Positions 43,551-55,438 of a DNA stretch of 64,000 bases are shown piece after piece. A program made the translations under genes and the position numbers. Position 1 is the first letter of the stretch. Every line of letters begins with the position of its first letter. This stretch comes from Lantana camara (Eukaryota; Streptophyta; Magnoliopsida; Lamiales; Verbenaceae): contig CM074863.1 of the NCBI GenBank assembly GCA_037501455.1, forward strand, positions 13,884,001 to 13,948,000. The letters run 5' to 3'. The notes beneath the pieces were generated by a model. That model was not told the DNA's origin. It saw nothing but the letters and a program-made list of their open reading frames with translations, and ran no database searches.

Positions 43551-43735
43551 TGTTGAGCTTAAGAGGATTCATGATTCGGGAAGAATGTATTATTTCTATA
43601 TTAACTGTGTATTGAAGACACTGTACAAGGACACATAAATACAACATACTGCTATGCTGAGAAAGGAAACGAAATCAATACAGCAAATCATGTGATTAAA
43701 AGGATCCCCTAATATCTACTTTCCTAATGTCGACA
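43551..43735 (-). repeat. 5' LTR of Copia C
   Basis: 185 bp, plus-strand ends TGTTGAGC and GTCGACA. Followed by AAATT, the right copy of the target duplication. Confidence 0.96.
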
Positions 43736-43740
43736 AAATT

Positions 43741-45339
43741 TTCTCGCAACGAAGAGTCTGTCATTAGGTGAATCAATTATGTTGATAATATTGAAGTAAT
43801 TCCCTTCGAAAACAATCTTTATACGGCTAAAATCCCACGCCAACTTCACCGTAGCAACCGAAGCTCAGCCAATTCCAGATCCGGGCAACACCTCCAGCAC
43901 TAATCCCAGAACTACCCTGAAACAAGGGATCAAAGTTCACCTCCACCTCCAGTCCCTTGATTTCGCCCATTTTTTAATATGCGGGTAAGGCGCACAAGAG
44001 CTAGATTCCAAACTTTATGATTACTTAATTATATCCAATTTGACATCAATGAAGTTTTTTTCCATTTAGATATTACCTATGATACACGAATACTTTTAAA
44101 ATAGACCAGTGGTGTCATATCCGTATCATGTCATGTCCATATCGTTATGTACGTATCAATACATCACACATATATACTAACTACGTAAACTCTGAAAGAC
44201 ATGAGAGTAGTTTCTGATCAAAGTTTTGAATTTTACCCGCTGAAATTCGTCCCCAGCCTATTCAAATTTAGCCGAAAACATAAGTATGGATCTAAATTAC
44301 TAACGAACCTAATAATCGTTCTGCACATGCATCTCTGAGCTGTTTTGTTCATGATTCATTAAACTATTGTCCTCATCTTTAAATGTCGCTCTCACAAACT
44401 TTTTCCTTTGCAAAAAGTCTTGTATTTTGAGAGACATTATTGCACCAATAAAATATTTTCTAGAAACCAACTAAACCCAAAAAAAAAAATCTTTTTAAGA
44501 TTTATGTAATTTAAATTTTATTTTCATTTGTTAAATTTGTAATATAAACACAACAACAGGAAAATGTATCCATGCCATATCCACTTGTCAGGCCAGGCTT
44601 TGGTAACGTGGATCCAATGGACTAATATAGCTCAACAATCAACGTTAACCAATATTAAGAAATTAAAATGTCAAAGCCATTCTATAAACTGGTTAACAAA
44701 CCATTCACGCAGCCGACTTTTCTTCCAAGTTCCAATCCAATTGATCACTAAATAATCATTTTCTTGCTCACAATTAATAGTTTAAATTAATATGCACCAA
44801 ACTTCAACACCCTTAAATTGACACTTCCCTTTAGTTTCCACTCCATTAAATGACACGTTCATACACAAAAGATCATTAATTCATGAATTATTCTAACCCA
44901 ATTTTGGTTTCATAAAATCACTATAATACAAAGACAAATAATCTAAATTTTGCGCAAATCTAAAATAAGTAATTAATTAGACAATAACTATAATCATCTG
45001 CGCGCTGGGTTCTGTTGGGTTGAGTTTGAGCCAAATGGTATATACAAATAATCATCTTTGTTTAAGTATTATCTGAAATTAATTAAACAAAAATAAACTA
45101 ATTTGAAGTCTTGAAACAATGACATGTAAATGTCAAATACAGTAGGCCACGTAATGGATGATATAAGCGTGAAGATGCCAACAGAAATACCTGAATTACG
45201 AGCCACGACCAAACTTCGATTTCACGCGTTAAAAATAGCCCGACTTCTGTACTACGATGCAATAACCTGGAAACTAAAATATCCCTTTAAAACAGAGATC
45301 CCACTCTAATTGGCTCATTTCTTTCATTCGCGCAAAAAA
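43741..45339. other. Intergenic region and promoter side of the metalloproteinase gene
   Basis: No gene is supported. Near 44080-44165 there are GATACACGAATAC / CCGTATCATG words like those at 6505-6640. The last few hundred bases are the presumed promoter of the gene at 45340, with no decisive TATA box. Confidence 0.5.
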
Positions 45340-46464
45340 ATGAAGCTTTTACCTTTTTGTATAGTTCCTCTTACTTTATTGTTAGTCGTAGCTTCAATCG
45401 ATCAAACCCAAGTTTCTGCTCATTTCTTTCCAAATATTACATCCATCCCAAATTCTCTAATCCCAAATTCCACAATCTGGGACGCTTTCCACGGATTCGT
45501 CGGCTGCCAGAAAGGGATCAAACAAGAAGGATTGGCAAAACTCAAGCAATATTTTCAACATTTCGGCTACCTCGACACTTCTTCCGATGATTTCGACGAT
45601 GAATTCGACGACTATCTCGAATCCGCCGTCAGGAACTACCAGCTCAACTTCAACCTCAACGCCACCGGCCAACTCGACACCCCAACGCTGAATTCCATCG
45701 TCCGCCCCCGATGCGGGAACGCGGACATCGTCAACGGGACGTCCACTATGCATTCAGGCAAACCGTCGAACACCTATAGTGCAAACTCCACCGCCCGAAC
45801 GGTGGCGCACTACACCTTCTTCCCCAACCGCCCGCGGTGGCCTCCGAGCCGCTGGCAGCTGACCTATGCCTTCCAGCCTGAGAACGAGCTCTCCGATCTG
45901 GTCAGAGGAGTCTTCTCGCGCGCATTCGAGCGGTGGTCGGAGGTTACGCCGCTGACGTTCACTGAGACAGCGTCGTTCTACTCGGCGGACATCCGGATCG
46001 GGTTTTTCAGCGGCAACCACGGCGACGGCGAGCCGTTCGACGGAGTATTAGGAACTTTGGCACACGCGTTTTCGCCGCCGGCGGGGAGGTTTCACCTGGA
46101 CGGCGACGAGAACTGGGTGATCGACGGCGATTTTTTGAACTCGTCGCCGATGTCGTCGGTGGATCTGGAGTCGGTGGCGGTGCACGAAATCGGGCATTTA
46201 CTCGGGTTGGGTCATAGTTCTGTTGAAGAGTCGATTATGTATCCGAGTATTTCTTCGGGTACCCGGAAAGTGGAGCTTGCTAATGACGATATTATGGGGA
46301 TCCAAGAACTATACGGGTCTAACCCGAATTACAACGGGTCGGATTCGTCGGAACCGACATTGACACCCAGTGACCCAAGAGATGAAAGGGATTGGAGCGG
46401 AGCTTTTCGTGTGAACTATAGGTGGGGGTTTGGGCCCCTCTTGTTGTTCTTATTATTTGTGTAG
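45340..46464 (+). CDS. Plant matrix metalloproteinase (matrixin), secreted or GPI-anchored, 374 aa
   Basis: Single-exon gene; the first ATG is at 45340. Residues 1-27 are a signal peptide (LLPFCIVPLTLLLVVAS). The propeptide has a peptidoglycan-binding-like helix region and the cysteine switch PRCGNAD at 123-129, whose Cys keeps the zymogen inactive. The catalytic domain starts near residue 155 and carries the zinc site HEIGHLLGLGH at 282-292 with Glu 283 as general base, and the Met-turn at Met 300 (SIMYPS). There is no hemopexin domain, as usual in plants. The C-terminal hydrophobic tail (GFGPLLLFLLFV) after a Ser/Asp-rich stretch suggests a GPI anchor, so it would act on the cell surface. 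All key residues are present. Confidence 0.95.
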   Translation: MKLLPFCIVPLTLLLVVASIDQTQVSAHFFPNITSIPNSLIPNSTIWDAFHGFVGCQKGIKQEGLAKLKQYFQHFGYLDTSSDDFDDEFDDYLESAVRNYQLNFNLNATGQLDTPTLNSIVRPRCGNADIVNGTSTMHSGKPSNTYSANSTARTVAHYTFFPNRPRWPPSRWQLTYAFQPENELSDLVRGVFSRAFERWSEVTPLTFTETASFYSADIRIGFFSGNHGDGEPFDGVLGTLAHAFSPPAGRFHLDGDENWVIDGDFLNSSPMSSVDLESVAVHEIGHLLGLGHSSVEESIMYPSISSGTRKVELANDDIMGIQELYGSNPNYNGSDSSEPTLTPSDPRDERDWSGAFRVNYRWGFGPLLLFLLFV

Positions 46465-47433
46465 AATTTTTTAACATTTTTTCTGTTTCATTTATTATTA
46501 TTTTTGTGTTTATTGCAGTCGTCCTGATATTTTTGTTCCTTTGTAGGAGTAAATATACTTGATTTTTGTTGTACTTGATTATTGGATACATACATTCATA
46601 TATGATATATATGTTCATTTTTAAATACTTGAGTTTTCCGCTTTGATGTGCCATAAAAATAGTGATTTGGTGTTTGGGTTTTTATGGTAAGTAAGACGAC
46701 GGAGTTAAAAGGACATTATAATGAGGTCGGACAATAAAGTGGCCTATGAATTAACTAGAAAATTTGTTAATTTTGAAAAAGAAAACTTTGATATTCTTAA
46801 ATTTGTTTCGCCTATGTTATGACGAACTTAATTAATGAATGAAATTCGTTTGAAAAAAAATAAATAAATAAAAATGTAACACTGGAAAAATCAATAATCG
46901 AATAAATCTACGAGAAGCAGCAGCAAACGATGAAATAAATAAAATGCTCTAAATTCAGAGTTCATTTTTCTACAATTCGAAATTGAATGGCATAGACTTC
47001 TCCTCAATTAGCCGCTTTTGGAGTCATATTTAATGAAACTATTTCCAGGGTGGGCGGACCACCCAATGCCAATATTGTTTCTCTTTAAGCTCACATTCAC
47101 GGAGGAGTTCTGCTCCAAGTACCCCAAGATCCGCCCTCAAATTAATCCAAAGATGGCTGTCATTGCCATAATCACCACGGATTTCGTGTATTTTCTAGCG
47201 GCGGCGGGAGGCCGTGCCGTCTGAAATTTAGTTGCTAGGTTCTGCCGGTATCAGATAGAGCAAGCAGAGTTCACATTTTTGTACAATTGATGTAAACTCC
47301 CATTAATAGCGCTGATTATGAATATATTTCCTTTTTTTCTATAACTTATTTATTTGAATTCGAGCCCATTACAAATATATTATTACTGATAAAGTGTTCC
47401 TTATTAATTTCTTTTTAATCACATATTTGGATT
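46465..47433. other. Intergenic region between the metalloproteinase and PAS1
   Basis: The two genes converge here. A T-rich 3' region follows 46464. An open stretch at about 47020-47224 has faint text FKLTFTEEF reminiscent of ubiquitin-conjugating enzymes, too little to call. Confidence 0.5.
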
Positions 47434-50400
47434 TCATCTTACATGGAAGGTTTCCTTCCCCTGAGAAAAGTAACTGAAAATAAGAAACAGAAAAGCCAAA
47501 CCAAGTGTTGTGAACATTCTTCTTTTGCTAGGCCATAATAAGTTTGGCTGCTGATGAGCAGTGGCTTCAGGAACGGACTCTTCCCTGTCACCATCCAAAA
47601 CTTCCTCGTCATTAGCCTCACGGGTTTCATCGGGAACCTGTTCCACCGGATCATTACTGCCGGCCTCTGCAATTTCTCCAGGTTTCTTATCAAACAATCC
47701 CTTAAACTGCTGACGAGCCAGTCTCTGGATTTCCTGCAAAGAGTAGTTTCACAATGATTTTGCGTTAAGGGTAAATTAGTATGTAAAAGAAAAGGGTTGG
47801 TTTTTAGTTTTTACACAAACCTGCTCCTCCTTCTTGAGTTTAACAAGAGCTGCCTTTGCAGAAGACTCTGATGATTTATCAAGGGTCATCAACTGGATGA
47901 ATGAACAGTGATTCAGATGAGAGTGTTGATTAACAAAATGAAAATTCTTTGAAAAAATGCATTCTTTGTTTTTTTTTTTTGTTTACCTTGTTGAAATCTG
48001 CTCTAGCTTCTTCAAAATCTCCAGCAGCCATGTACGCCATTCCACGCCGGTAAAGAGCTTTGGCATGAACTGGGTTGGCGTCCAGCACCTGTACAAATAT
48101 ATATAAAAGAACACAGATAAATTTTTTTCAGTGTATTAAAATAAAAATAACTATTATTTTCCTTAACCTGAAATTTTACCCTAATGTTTGGAGGATTACC
48201 TTGTTGCAAGCTTCAATTGACTTCCTAGTTTCACCAATTTTCAGCAAGCAGGCAGCCACATTCAGGTGCAGCAAATTCTTCAACCATTTGGGGATGAACG
48301 TAAATTACCATATGGAAATGAAGTAAATTTAAAAATAAAAACTGAACAACTATTGTCTGGAGATAATCCCTTTTAGTGAGCATATACATCTCGGACTCCT
48401 GCTAATAATTTGTTTTTTTTTTTTTGGTTCAGCAGCAAGAATCCTGCTAATAACACTTACTCTTTTATCTGCAAATTCTTTTCCCTCCTCATTGTCTTGA
48501 GGATTAACATGATTAAATTCCCGAAGCACCTGCAAGCAAGTAACCAAGTTTATTTTATTACCGATTTGAGTAGAAAATGTTCTACGAGTAAATTACAAGA
48601 AATTAATTGAGTTTTAGAATCCAATATCTTCCATTATGATCTAAAGAGAAGCAGGAAAATTACATGCTCGTATTTTGCCTTTGCAAGTTCATATTTGCCT
48701 TCTTTGAATAATCTGTTACCCTGAAACAAACAGAGAATAATGAATTTTATTATGAATCACTGTACTTTTACACAGCATACTGACACAAGGCAGGTGAGGT
48801 TAGAAGTGAATTTGAGCTTATGGAAGAAGCTGACCGTAACTACATGGTAAGTACAAAATTTTATAACCCAATATCAAGCCAAACAAATATACTAAAAAAA
48901 TCCTAAAACTAAAAATGAAGTTTTCTATATATAGTCAAGCAACATATACCGTGCCTTTAATCTTCTCAACATCGTCCATAATTTCTCTAAAGTTGAAACC
49001 AGTCCAGTCCTGCAGCAAGAATTTCCATTACCAGCATACATAAAATTGGGGCACCAAATCCAACAACAGAAATAAGTATGTGAACTGAATACAAACACAG
49101 CATATTCTGTAATCATAGTAGGTTATTATAAAAATAAATGTTGCTTATCTTTGACGAAGAATTATAGAATTCCCAAGTTTCAATTGTGTCTTTTGTTAAA
49201 TACGTCACAATTGCCAATCCTCGATCAAATATAAAAAATCCATGGGTCTCAAATAAGCTTTTCTTAATTGAGTTTTCAGGTTTCCGTTTTTAGTCCGAAA
49301 TTTGCATACCTTTTGCTTCTCATAATCAAGAAGCTCAATCTCCCATTGGACATATGCACCTTGAGGAACATCAGCTGGCCTGTTCATAAGAAAAAGAAGT
49401 ATATCACTAAAATGATTTCAAGTTCAAAAAATAAATCAGAACAACAGCATATATGCAATATCTATAAAGTAATATGGGGTATGCTAAAAGGTAACCTTGG
49501 AAACTTGTCATAAGCATAATCAGGGGGGCAAGTCACTAGAGCTATCTCTCCAGGTAACATCAGCCTGGTGCACATTTCAAATCCTTCCGGCACCTAGCAC
49601 GAACGAGCATGCAATAAATTGTCAACATAAGCAACAGGACAATCGAAATACTTCAAAATTTCACAAAATCAGAGGAACACATGGCACCACATAATTATTT
49701 TCATTTACTATGTTAGGTCTTAAATGTGCCTTACAAGGCCTTCTCCTGATCTGAATTCGAAAGGCTGACCATTGTTATCAACTCTTGTATCATAAAATAC
49801 AGTCTTTTCTTCATTGAGAAGCATCCCCTTGTAGTGGACATGTAGCAGACTATCCTGAAGAGGGCAATCCATTGGAAATTCACCTAATCATCGAAAATTT
49901 TCAGAAATCCCACGCACCAAATTTTAGTTGCTTAAAATGAAAACAAAAGCCCATTAAGCATCAAAAACACAAAGGAACATATACGGTTTACAGAGTGAAA
50001 ACAAGAAAAACTAATCAAAAGCACATAATGAAACATCTGAACTAGTAAAGGGAGCGGAGCATTATTAGTAATTTTCTAGGTTTTACCTCTTCCATCACGC
50101 AAACGGCGTTTTATTAAACGTCCATCTCCAAGCACATCCCGCACCTGCAAATCCAACAAGTAGATATGTTAACATAGATAGTTTAAAAATGGTCAGCGGT
50201 AGCAATATTAACCTTAACAGTTAGATACTGCTTTTCTTGTTCAGCATTATTATCGAACAATCCACAGACAACCAAAGTTGAGCAATGGATATCATGTTTA
50301 CCTGAACAAAGTGTACCAACTCCACGTCAAAGTGGATTTCAGCAATACCTTCCACAGACGGTGATAGACGGGATTGAGTTAAATACTCTTTACCGACATA

Positions 50401-52586
50401 AATGACAGCCTTTTCTCCCCGTGTCATTGTTCCAATTCCCATCTCAAGACCTTTAGGTATCTAACTAAGAAGAAAGAATGGGAATGAGAATGATGCCCCA
50501 AATGCATATTCTTATCTTTAAAAAAAGAAAATAAATTCATTTCGTGAGTTTCACTCGTATTCGATCAAGGAGAATATGTAAAATAGCATATCACCGGATA
50601 ATATATCCAAAATACATGAAAAATAGTATAAGCAATAAAAGTTTCAGGTGAATGAATCAGGTGCTTACCTCAGATTTTCCAAAAGTAAAGAAAAAAGGTT
50701 CTCCTTGAGTATGGGAAAAAATCATTTTTCCATCTCCTGACTTCCCTGAAATCCTATATGCAATTAACCGTAAATTTTTTACTCTAAACCAACAATCCAC
50801 AGCAGTTTAAACAAGAAAAAGAGAATGGGAAAGCGAAAACAACTCCATACCAAGCTTTTACTTCATAGGGCTCCCTAGGTTGCTCCCAACCCTGTCCTTC
50901 TTCCTTTACCTATTAGACAAATGAAAATCAAAACCAAGGGGTCAATTGACCCACCCGTAGGAGCTCAGTCTTAAGAAGATAACATTGAATATCCCTCCCA
51001 GCAATGGATTTAAATAATAACTGTCAGCATGTTCAGTAACTGAGAAACCCTTTCTGGACAAATAAAAATATTTCCATGGGAAGGAAAACAAGTTTTCAAG
51101 GAACATATGCAACATGCACCAACAGATTTTTATGTCATCACCTTCTTTATGACGCCTAAATCTTCACTAATAACCTGGAAAATCAGAAAACATCCATGTT
51201 AGTAGATGTAAGGCCGTAGAAATCTAGTACAGTTGAACAGTGAACACCAAACAAAGTAGTCAAAGATCGCCATCAAAATTTACATTGCTATTTTACACTT
51301 GACAGAAATAACAAGAAGTCGGAAAGGGTAAAGTTGTCAGGTCAACAAATTAAATAAATGCTCTTAAGAAGTGGATAATAACAGTAACAGCAGACTGTGA
51401 CCACACTAAAATTTCACTAAAATCAGTGAACAATCAAACGATTAGTATGAATAAATCGAACACTCTTGCCTTGGCTTTAGAGAAATCTATCATTTCGATC
51501 TCAAAATGAAGTTCGCCATCCTTCGGAAAGCCATCGGCAACTGAAACAGGGCACTCATCTTCACCATAATGCAGCTCAGGCTTCACTTTGAACTGAAATT
51601 AGAGATTAAACCACCTCATTAACTAAAGAACAGACAAATTACTATTTATAATGTGGTTAGTCATCATCAGCAAAATTCAAAAAATTCAGTGGAAATGAAT
51701 GGTCCCCATTGTGAAAAAATTGGAAAGAAAATGATTGATGTAATGAACTCTCGTGAGCATTGGCGAAAATGCAGAGAGAAGTTTTTTAAAAGCAAACAAT
51801 TCAGAAACGCACACAACAATTTTAAAAACATACCATTGCAACTTCACCATACAACATTGTAGGAAGCCCTTCTAGCAATCCCAATATCATTTTGCTTTTA
51901 CCCAAAACCTGCCTTCTAGGGATACCATTGCCTGTATTCAGGAAAACGTATTTGAAGCTTCAACAAGCACATAAATTCAGCAAACACACACGGATCACGG
52001 TAACAATCTCAATCTCACTGCATGACATAAAATATACAAAGCCTCCCCCTTTCACTTAGATGTTTGTGATTACAGTACTCTATACATACTAAACACTCTC
52101 CACACCTTTGACACTGAATGAAGAATAGATATTAACTAACTAACCTCCAAATTCCGCTCGAGTTGACTCAACAATCACTCCATCTAATGTACGGATAGTG
52201 CAGTGATATATAACCTGCAGAAATTAGTAGAAGCTCCAAAATAAATATGTTTCTTGCTCATTTTTTCTAGAGATATCAATTTCATGCAGACAAGGACCCA
52301 ATCCATTAGCTAAAATGTAAATTAATAAATCATGATTAATGATAAACCTGATCACCATCAGAAGGCGTCTTTTCACCAGCTCCACGCCTAATCAGAGCCT
52401 TCATCAAACTACCAGGCGTAATTTTCTTTCTCCTACACCGAATTCAGATGAATTTAAATAAATACTCCAAACTAAAATAACAAAACTAAAAGAGAGGGGA
52501 AATGGGGCTTGCCTTTTGTCATCTTCAGATTCCGGTTTTTTCTGCTGAGGTTTAAGTTCTGGCTCTACGTCTTCAACTACAGCCAT
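47434..52586 (-). CDS. PAS1: PASTICCINO1 immunophilin (FKBP-TPR), 20 coding exons
   Basis: Coding exons on the minus strand: 52586-52513, 52432-52348, 52214-52145, 51931-51834, 51592-51470, 51174-51142, 50909-50851, 50753-50669, 50460-50302, 50144-50087, 49883-49735, 49593-49496, 49379-49310, 49009-48950, 48720-48664, 48529-48461, 48277-48200, 48088-47987, 47892-47821, 47733-47434. Phases join to 632 residues, close to the ~635 of Arabidopsis PAS1. Three FKBP-like domains (~50-145, 165-260, 285-380) are followed by TPRs (~400-515; VLDANPVHAKALYRRGMAYM) and a C-terminal membrane helix (FTTLGLAFLFLIFSYF). PAS1 is a non-typical immunophilin, known in Arabidopsis to scaffold very-long-chain fatty-acid elongation in the ER and to affect cell division. 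Introns 1 and 5 use GC donors (AG|GCAAGC, AAG|GCAAGAG); the exon-17 acceptor is weak. No lesion seen. Confidence 0.95.
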
Positions 52587-52969
52587 ACTGTCTGTCTCAG
52601 CTGCGATTACCTTGATTTCAATTGTTTGAGCTCAATTTCGGATGAAATGGTTGATCAATCATTCAAATGGAGTGGCGAAGAACCCTAGGCAATAATTCAG
52701 AAATTAGGTGGAAGGCCGTCGGAGATGATCGCAGACTTTGACCCATTACTCTCAGCGGCTCAGCCGTTTAGTTTAAATTTCCCAGCTAAATGTTCCAGCA
52801 AAAGATGCAATCCAGTCGAGCCCTAGCACATTTTTCCCTTATTCGGGCTCGGGATTGGGCTCGGTTTTTATATAATCTTGGGTCGGCCAAGGCTCGCGAG
52901 CCTACCTGTAGAACACATGTTTTAACTTTTTTTTTTTTTTTTTAAAACACCACATAAAGGGGTCTTCTT

Positions 52970-53212
52970 TGAAAACTCCCAACTAGTTGAAAAAAAATTT
53001 TGTTTGCTCCTCATTTTCAAAATTATTTTTATTTTAAAAAACTCAAGAATCACGTATCTAAATCGTACTATGTTGTATATTTTTCGTAATATGTCGTATG
53101 TGCTGTAAAAAATGGGGAGCAAACTAAAATTATGATTCTCATCTGGGGAGTGAATAAAAATAATTTTGAAAATGAGAAATAAACTAAAAATTACTCCATA
53201 ATTGGGGATTTC
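52970..53212 (-). mobile_element. MITE-like element, copy 2 (inverted relative to 19283-19500)
   Basis: The right end GGGGATTTCTCC and interior (GGGGAGCAAACT, GACATATTACG on the minus strand) match copy 1 in reverse. Both ends also contain GCTCCTCATTTTCAAAATTA or its reverse complement, so the element can fold back on itself. Confidence 0.65.
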
Positions 53213-53456
53213 TCCCTAATTCCCCGCCACATGAACTCGAAAATGGCTCATTTTAGTACATAACTGCACAAATTAATAATTTTTATATAGTCCAGATGGC
53301 CAATGGCATACAAATAGCAACATAAAACCAAATCTAATCAACATTCAAGTTCCAAAATCCAAACCTAGATTGAAGTGGATATAAATAAAAATTCCAAACA
53401 TGTGGCTATGCTGCGGCCCTGCGGCTGAAGGACTGACTACTGAGGAAGGCTCCGTA

Positions 53457-53590
53457 GGAAAATTCTTGCATGCATCGGGTGTGGGTCCCTACCATTATTT
53501 AAATGGAAAAAAATATTTTTTTTTGTACTTTATTTAATTTTTTTTCATTTAAATAATAATGTGTAGGTCCCGGTGCATGCAAGAATTTCC
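53457..53590. mobile_element. Short foldback MITE (134 bp)
   Basis: GGAAAATTCTTGCATGCATC at the left and GTGCATGCAAGAATTTCC at the right are inverted repeats that extend about 50 bp into the element (ATTATTTAAATG versus CATTTAAATAAT) around a T-rich centre. Edges are approximate. Confidence 0.7.
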
Positions 53591-53603
53591 CGATAGCGGC
53601 ATG

Positions 53604-54006
53604 TAGGGATGGCAACGAGCCGAGTCGAGCCGATTTAAAAGGTTCGGGCTCGGCTCGACCAAGGCTCGAACCTGGCTCGGCTCGGCTCGAGGCTCGGCCC
53701 TTAATATTATTTTTATTTAAAAAATTAATTTTTTTAATAATTTAATATATTTTTATATATAATAATATATATTAAATGAATATATATAATAAATATATTA
53801 TTTTTTTATTCATTTTGTATTAAATTTAATGAATATATATAATATTATATATTAATAAAATATTTATATACATAAAAATTAAAAATATTATTTTTTTAAT
53901 TAAATATATGGGTTCGCGAGCCACGAGCCAAGAAATAAAAGGTTCGGGTTCGGGCTGGGCTCGGCTCATGTAGCTCGCGAGCGGACTCGGCTCGTTGCCA
54001 TTCCTA
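53604..54006. mobile_element. hAT-like MITE (403 bp) rich in GGCTCG words
   Basis: The ends TAGGGATGGCAACGAG and CTCGTTGCCATTCCTA are inverted repeats of about 22 bp. The flanking octamers GCGGCATG and GGGGCATG differ by one base, fitting an 8-bp target duplication of hAT elements. Arms contain repeated GGCTCGGCTCG words, the centre is A/T. A diverged GGGCTCGG patch at 52845-52900 may be a relic of the same family. Confidence 0.75.
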
Positions 54007-54997
54007 GGGGCATGGCGTGGTGGTGTGGCTGGATTTGGAAATTGGAAAATGGAAGGAAAATGGGAATTAGGGGTAGAGTTTTTTTTTTAACTAAGAAAAC
54101 GTTTAGTTGGGCTGAAAGTGGGGTTTTAATTATATAAAATCTTATTTTCTTATGTCACAAGGCCCTATTTTATACTAAGGCCCAAGATTCATAAAGAAAA
54201 CAATGTCATATTTACAACTCAATGGGGCAGTCATTAAATTAGCCCACTTTTTTTTGAGGAAGACACGGTATGTATTATTTGATTCCCTCTTAACCCACCA
54301 TCTTCTTCCCGCCTTTATTTCGTTTTCCGCAAAATTGTTTTCCCTTTCCCGCTATCAGGCGAAAGTGAAACAACAACTAAAGAACATTCCAATTCATCAT
54401 TTGTAACTCTGTTCTCAATTGAAGGGCTCCTACACATTGTTTGAAGGTACTGTTCAACCTAGATTTCGCATTTATCTTTTTTCTTGATCATTTTACCTAT
54501 TGTTAAATTATGTATTTGGGTCATGAGTATTGTCTTTGAAATTCTTCAATTTAATCACATTAATAAAGCTTTGCCCATCTCTGGGGTCTAATTTCGATTT
54601 TCTTGACTAAGTTGCAGCAGCAGAAAGAATACTCCCAACTCAGTCTTTAGTTTCATTGATAAGGTGCGCGTTAAGATTCATTCTGTACCAAAAATTTTCC
54701 TGTTTATTATTGTAAAATAGGGCGAATCTTGTATGTTGTCTTAGACTCTTAGTAACCATTTTATATGCTTCAAGTGAGGCTCCGTTATTATCATTTTTCC
54801 CCAAGTAGGACGGTTTGCATTGTTATTAATGTTAATTTTGGTAAGTAAAATGTTTCACAGTAATTCGGCCTCTTCTACTTGGCTATGTCCATCTTCTTTT
54901 TAGTAATTTATGCCTTCAAGTCAGTAATCAGCTATGCTCGCTTTATTTTTTCCTAATGGAGCACATGATTCTAATCTCTATCGAACAGGGCAACAAC

Positions 54998-55438
54998 ATG
55001 CAACCCGCTAAAGCATTACTAATCCTACAATTGCTACGATTTGTCCTCCTTGCGATGTTAACGGACACAATCATGTTGCTTGCTGTTTTCAAAACAAAAA
55101 GACGTAGGCTTGAGTTTGATGCTGATAACTGGAAGCGTAAACGAGTCGGAAACCAAGAAGAAATGGTGGCTGTTATATCAAGCCGGTGGGGGAATGCCAT
55201 AGAGGCTATTCGTAAGGTGGCGGAAGCTCTACGCACTAAACCTCATGCCGCCACAGCTAATCGGAAAAGGCTATACGAGACTATCAAAAATCTGCCTCTA
55301 ACTCTGACTCGAGCCGATCGTGTGCGGGCAACAAGTATTCTTGCACGTCAAGAGGATCAAATGGATATTTTCTTTGAATTCCCGGAAGAGGAGAAGTGTG
55401 ACATGGTGCATTTGGCACTGGAAAATGCTCTTCAATGA
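54998..55438 (+). CDS. Short protein resembling the C-terminus of Myb/SANT-like plant proteins (146 aa)
   Basis: The open frame reaches back to an ATG at 54956, but a splice acceptor (CTATCGAACAG) ends at 54988, so I prefer the ATG at 54998 (MQPAKALLILQLLRFVLLAM). Likely 5' UTR exons end at GAAG|GTAC (54446) and lie at 54618-54663. After a hydrophobic start and KTKRRR, the text RWGNAIEAIRKVAEALRTKP, then SILARQEDQMDIFFEFPEEE resembles the C-terminal part of plant Myb/SANT-like (transposase-associated) proteins; the DNA-binding domain itself is absent. It may be a domesticated or truncated member. Family assignment is tentative. Confidence 0.45.
   Translation: MQPAKALLILQLLRFVLLAMLTDTIMLLAVFKTKRRRLEFDADNWKRKRVGNQEEMVAVISSRWGNAIEAIRKVAEALRTKPHAATANRKRLYETIKNLPLTLTRADRVRATSILARQEDQMDIFFEFPEEEKCDMVHLALENALQ

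Larger units (their letters stand above)
38567..43735 (-). mobile_element. Complete but decayed Copia retrotransposon C (5169 bp)
   Basis: Both LTRs are present (38567-38751 and 43551-43735, 185 bp each). The primer-binding site and polypurine tract are in place, and AAATT flanks both ends (38562-38566, 43736-43740) as a perfect 5-bp target duplication. Internal order on the minus strand is gag, protease, integrase, RT, RNase H, so copia. I count six differences between the LTRs (about 97% identity), so the insertion is not very recent. Multiple frame breaks in pol show it is not autonomous. Confidence 0.96.

Noticed and set aside
45457..46020. Minus-strand open frames opposite the metalloproteinase gene
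   Set aside because: They are antisense to a clearly coding, GC-rich exon and show no family text.
47018..47224. Possible ubiquitin-conjugating enzyme relic (FKLTFTEEF ... KYPKIRP)
   Set aside because: Only about ten residues look similar, there is no ATG at the frame start, and the active-site region is not visible.
48012..48209. Open frame across PAS1 exon 18 and its intron
   Set aside because: Splice sites at 48088 and 47987 and homology define the exon; the extended frame reads into intron.
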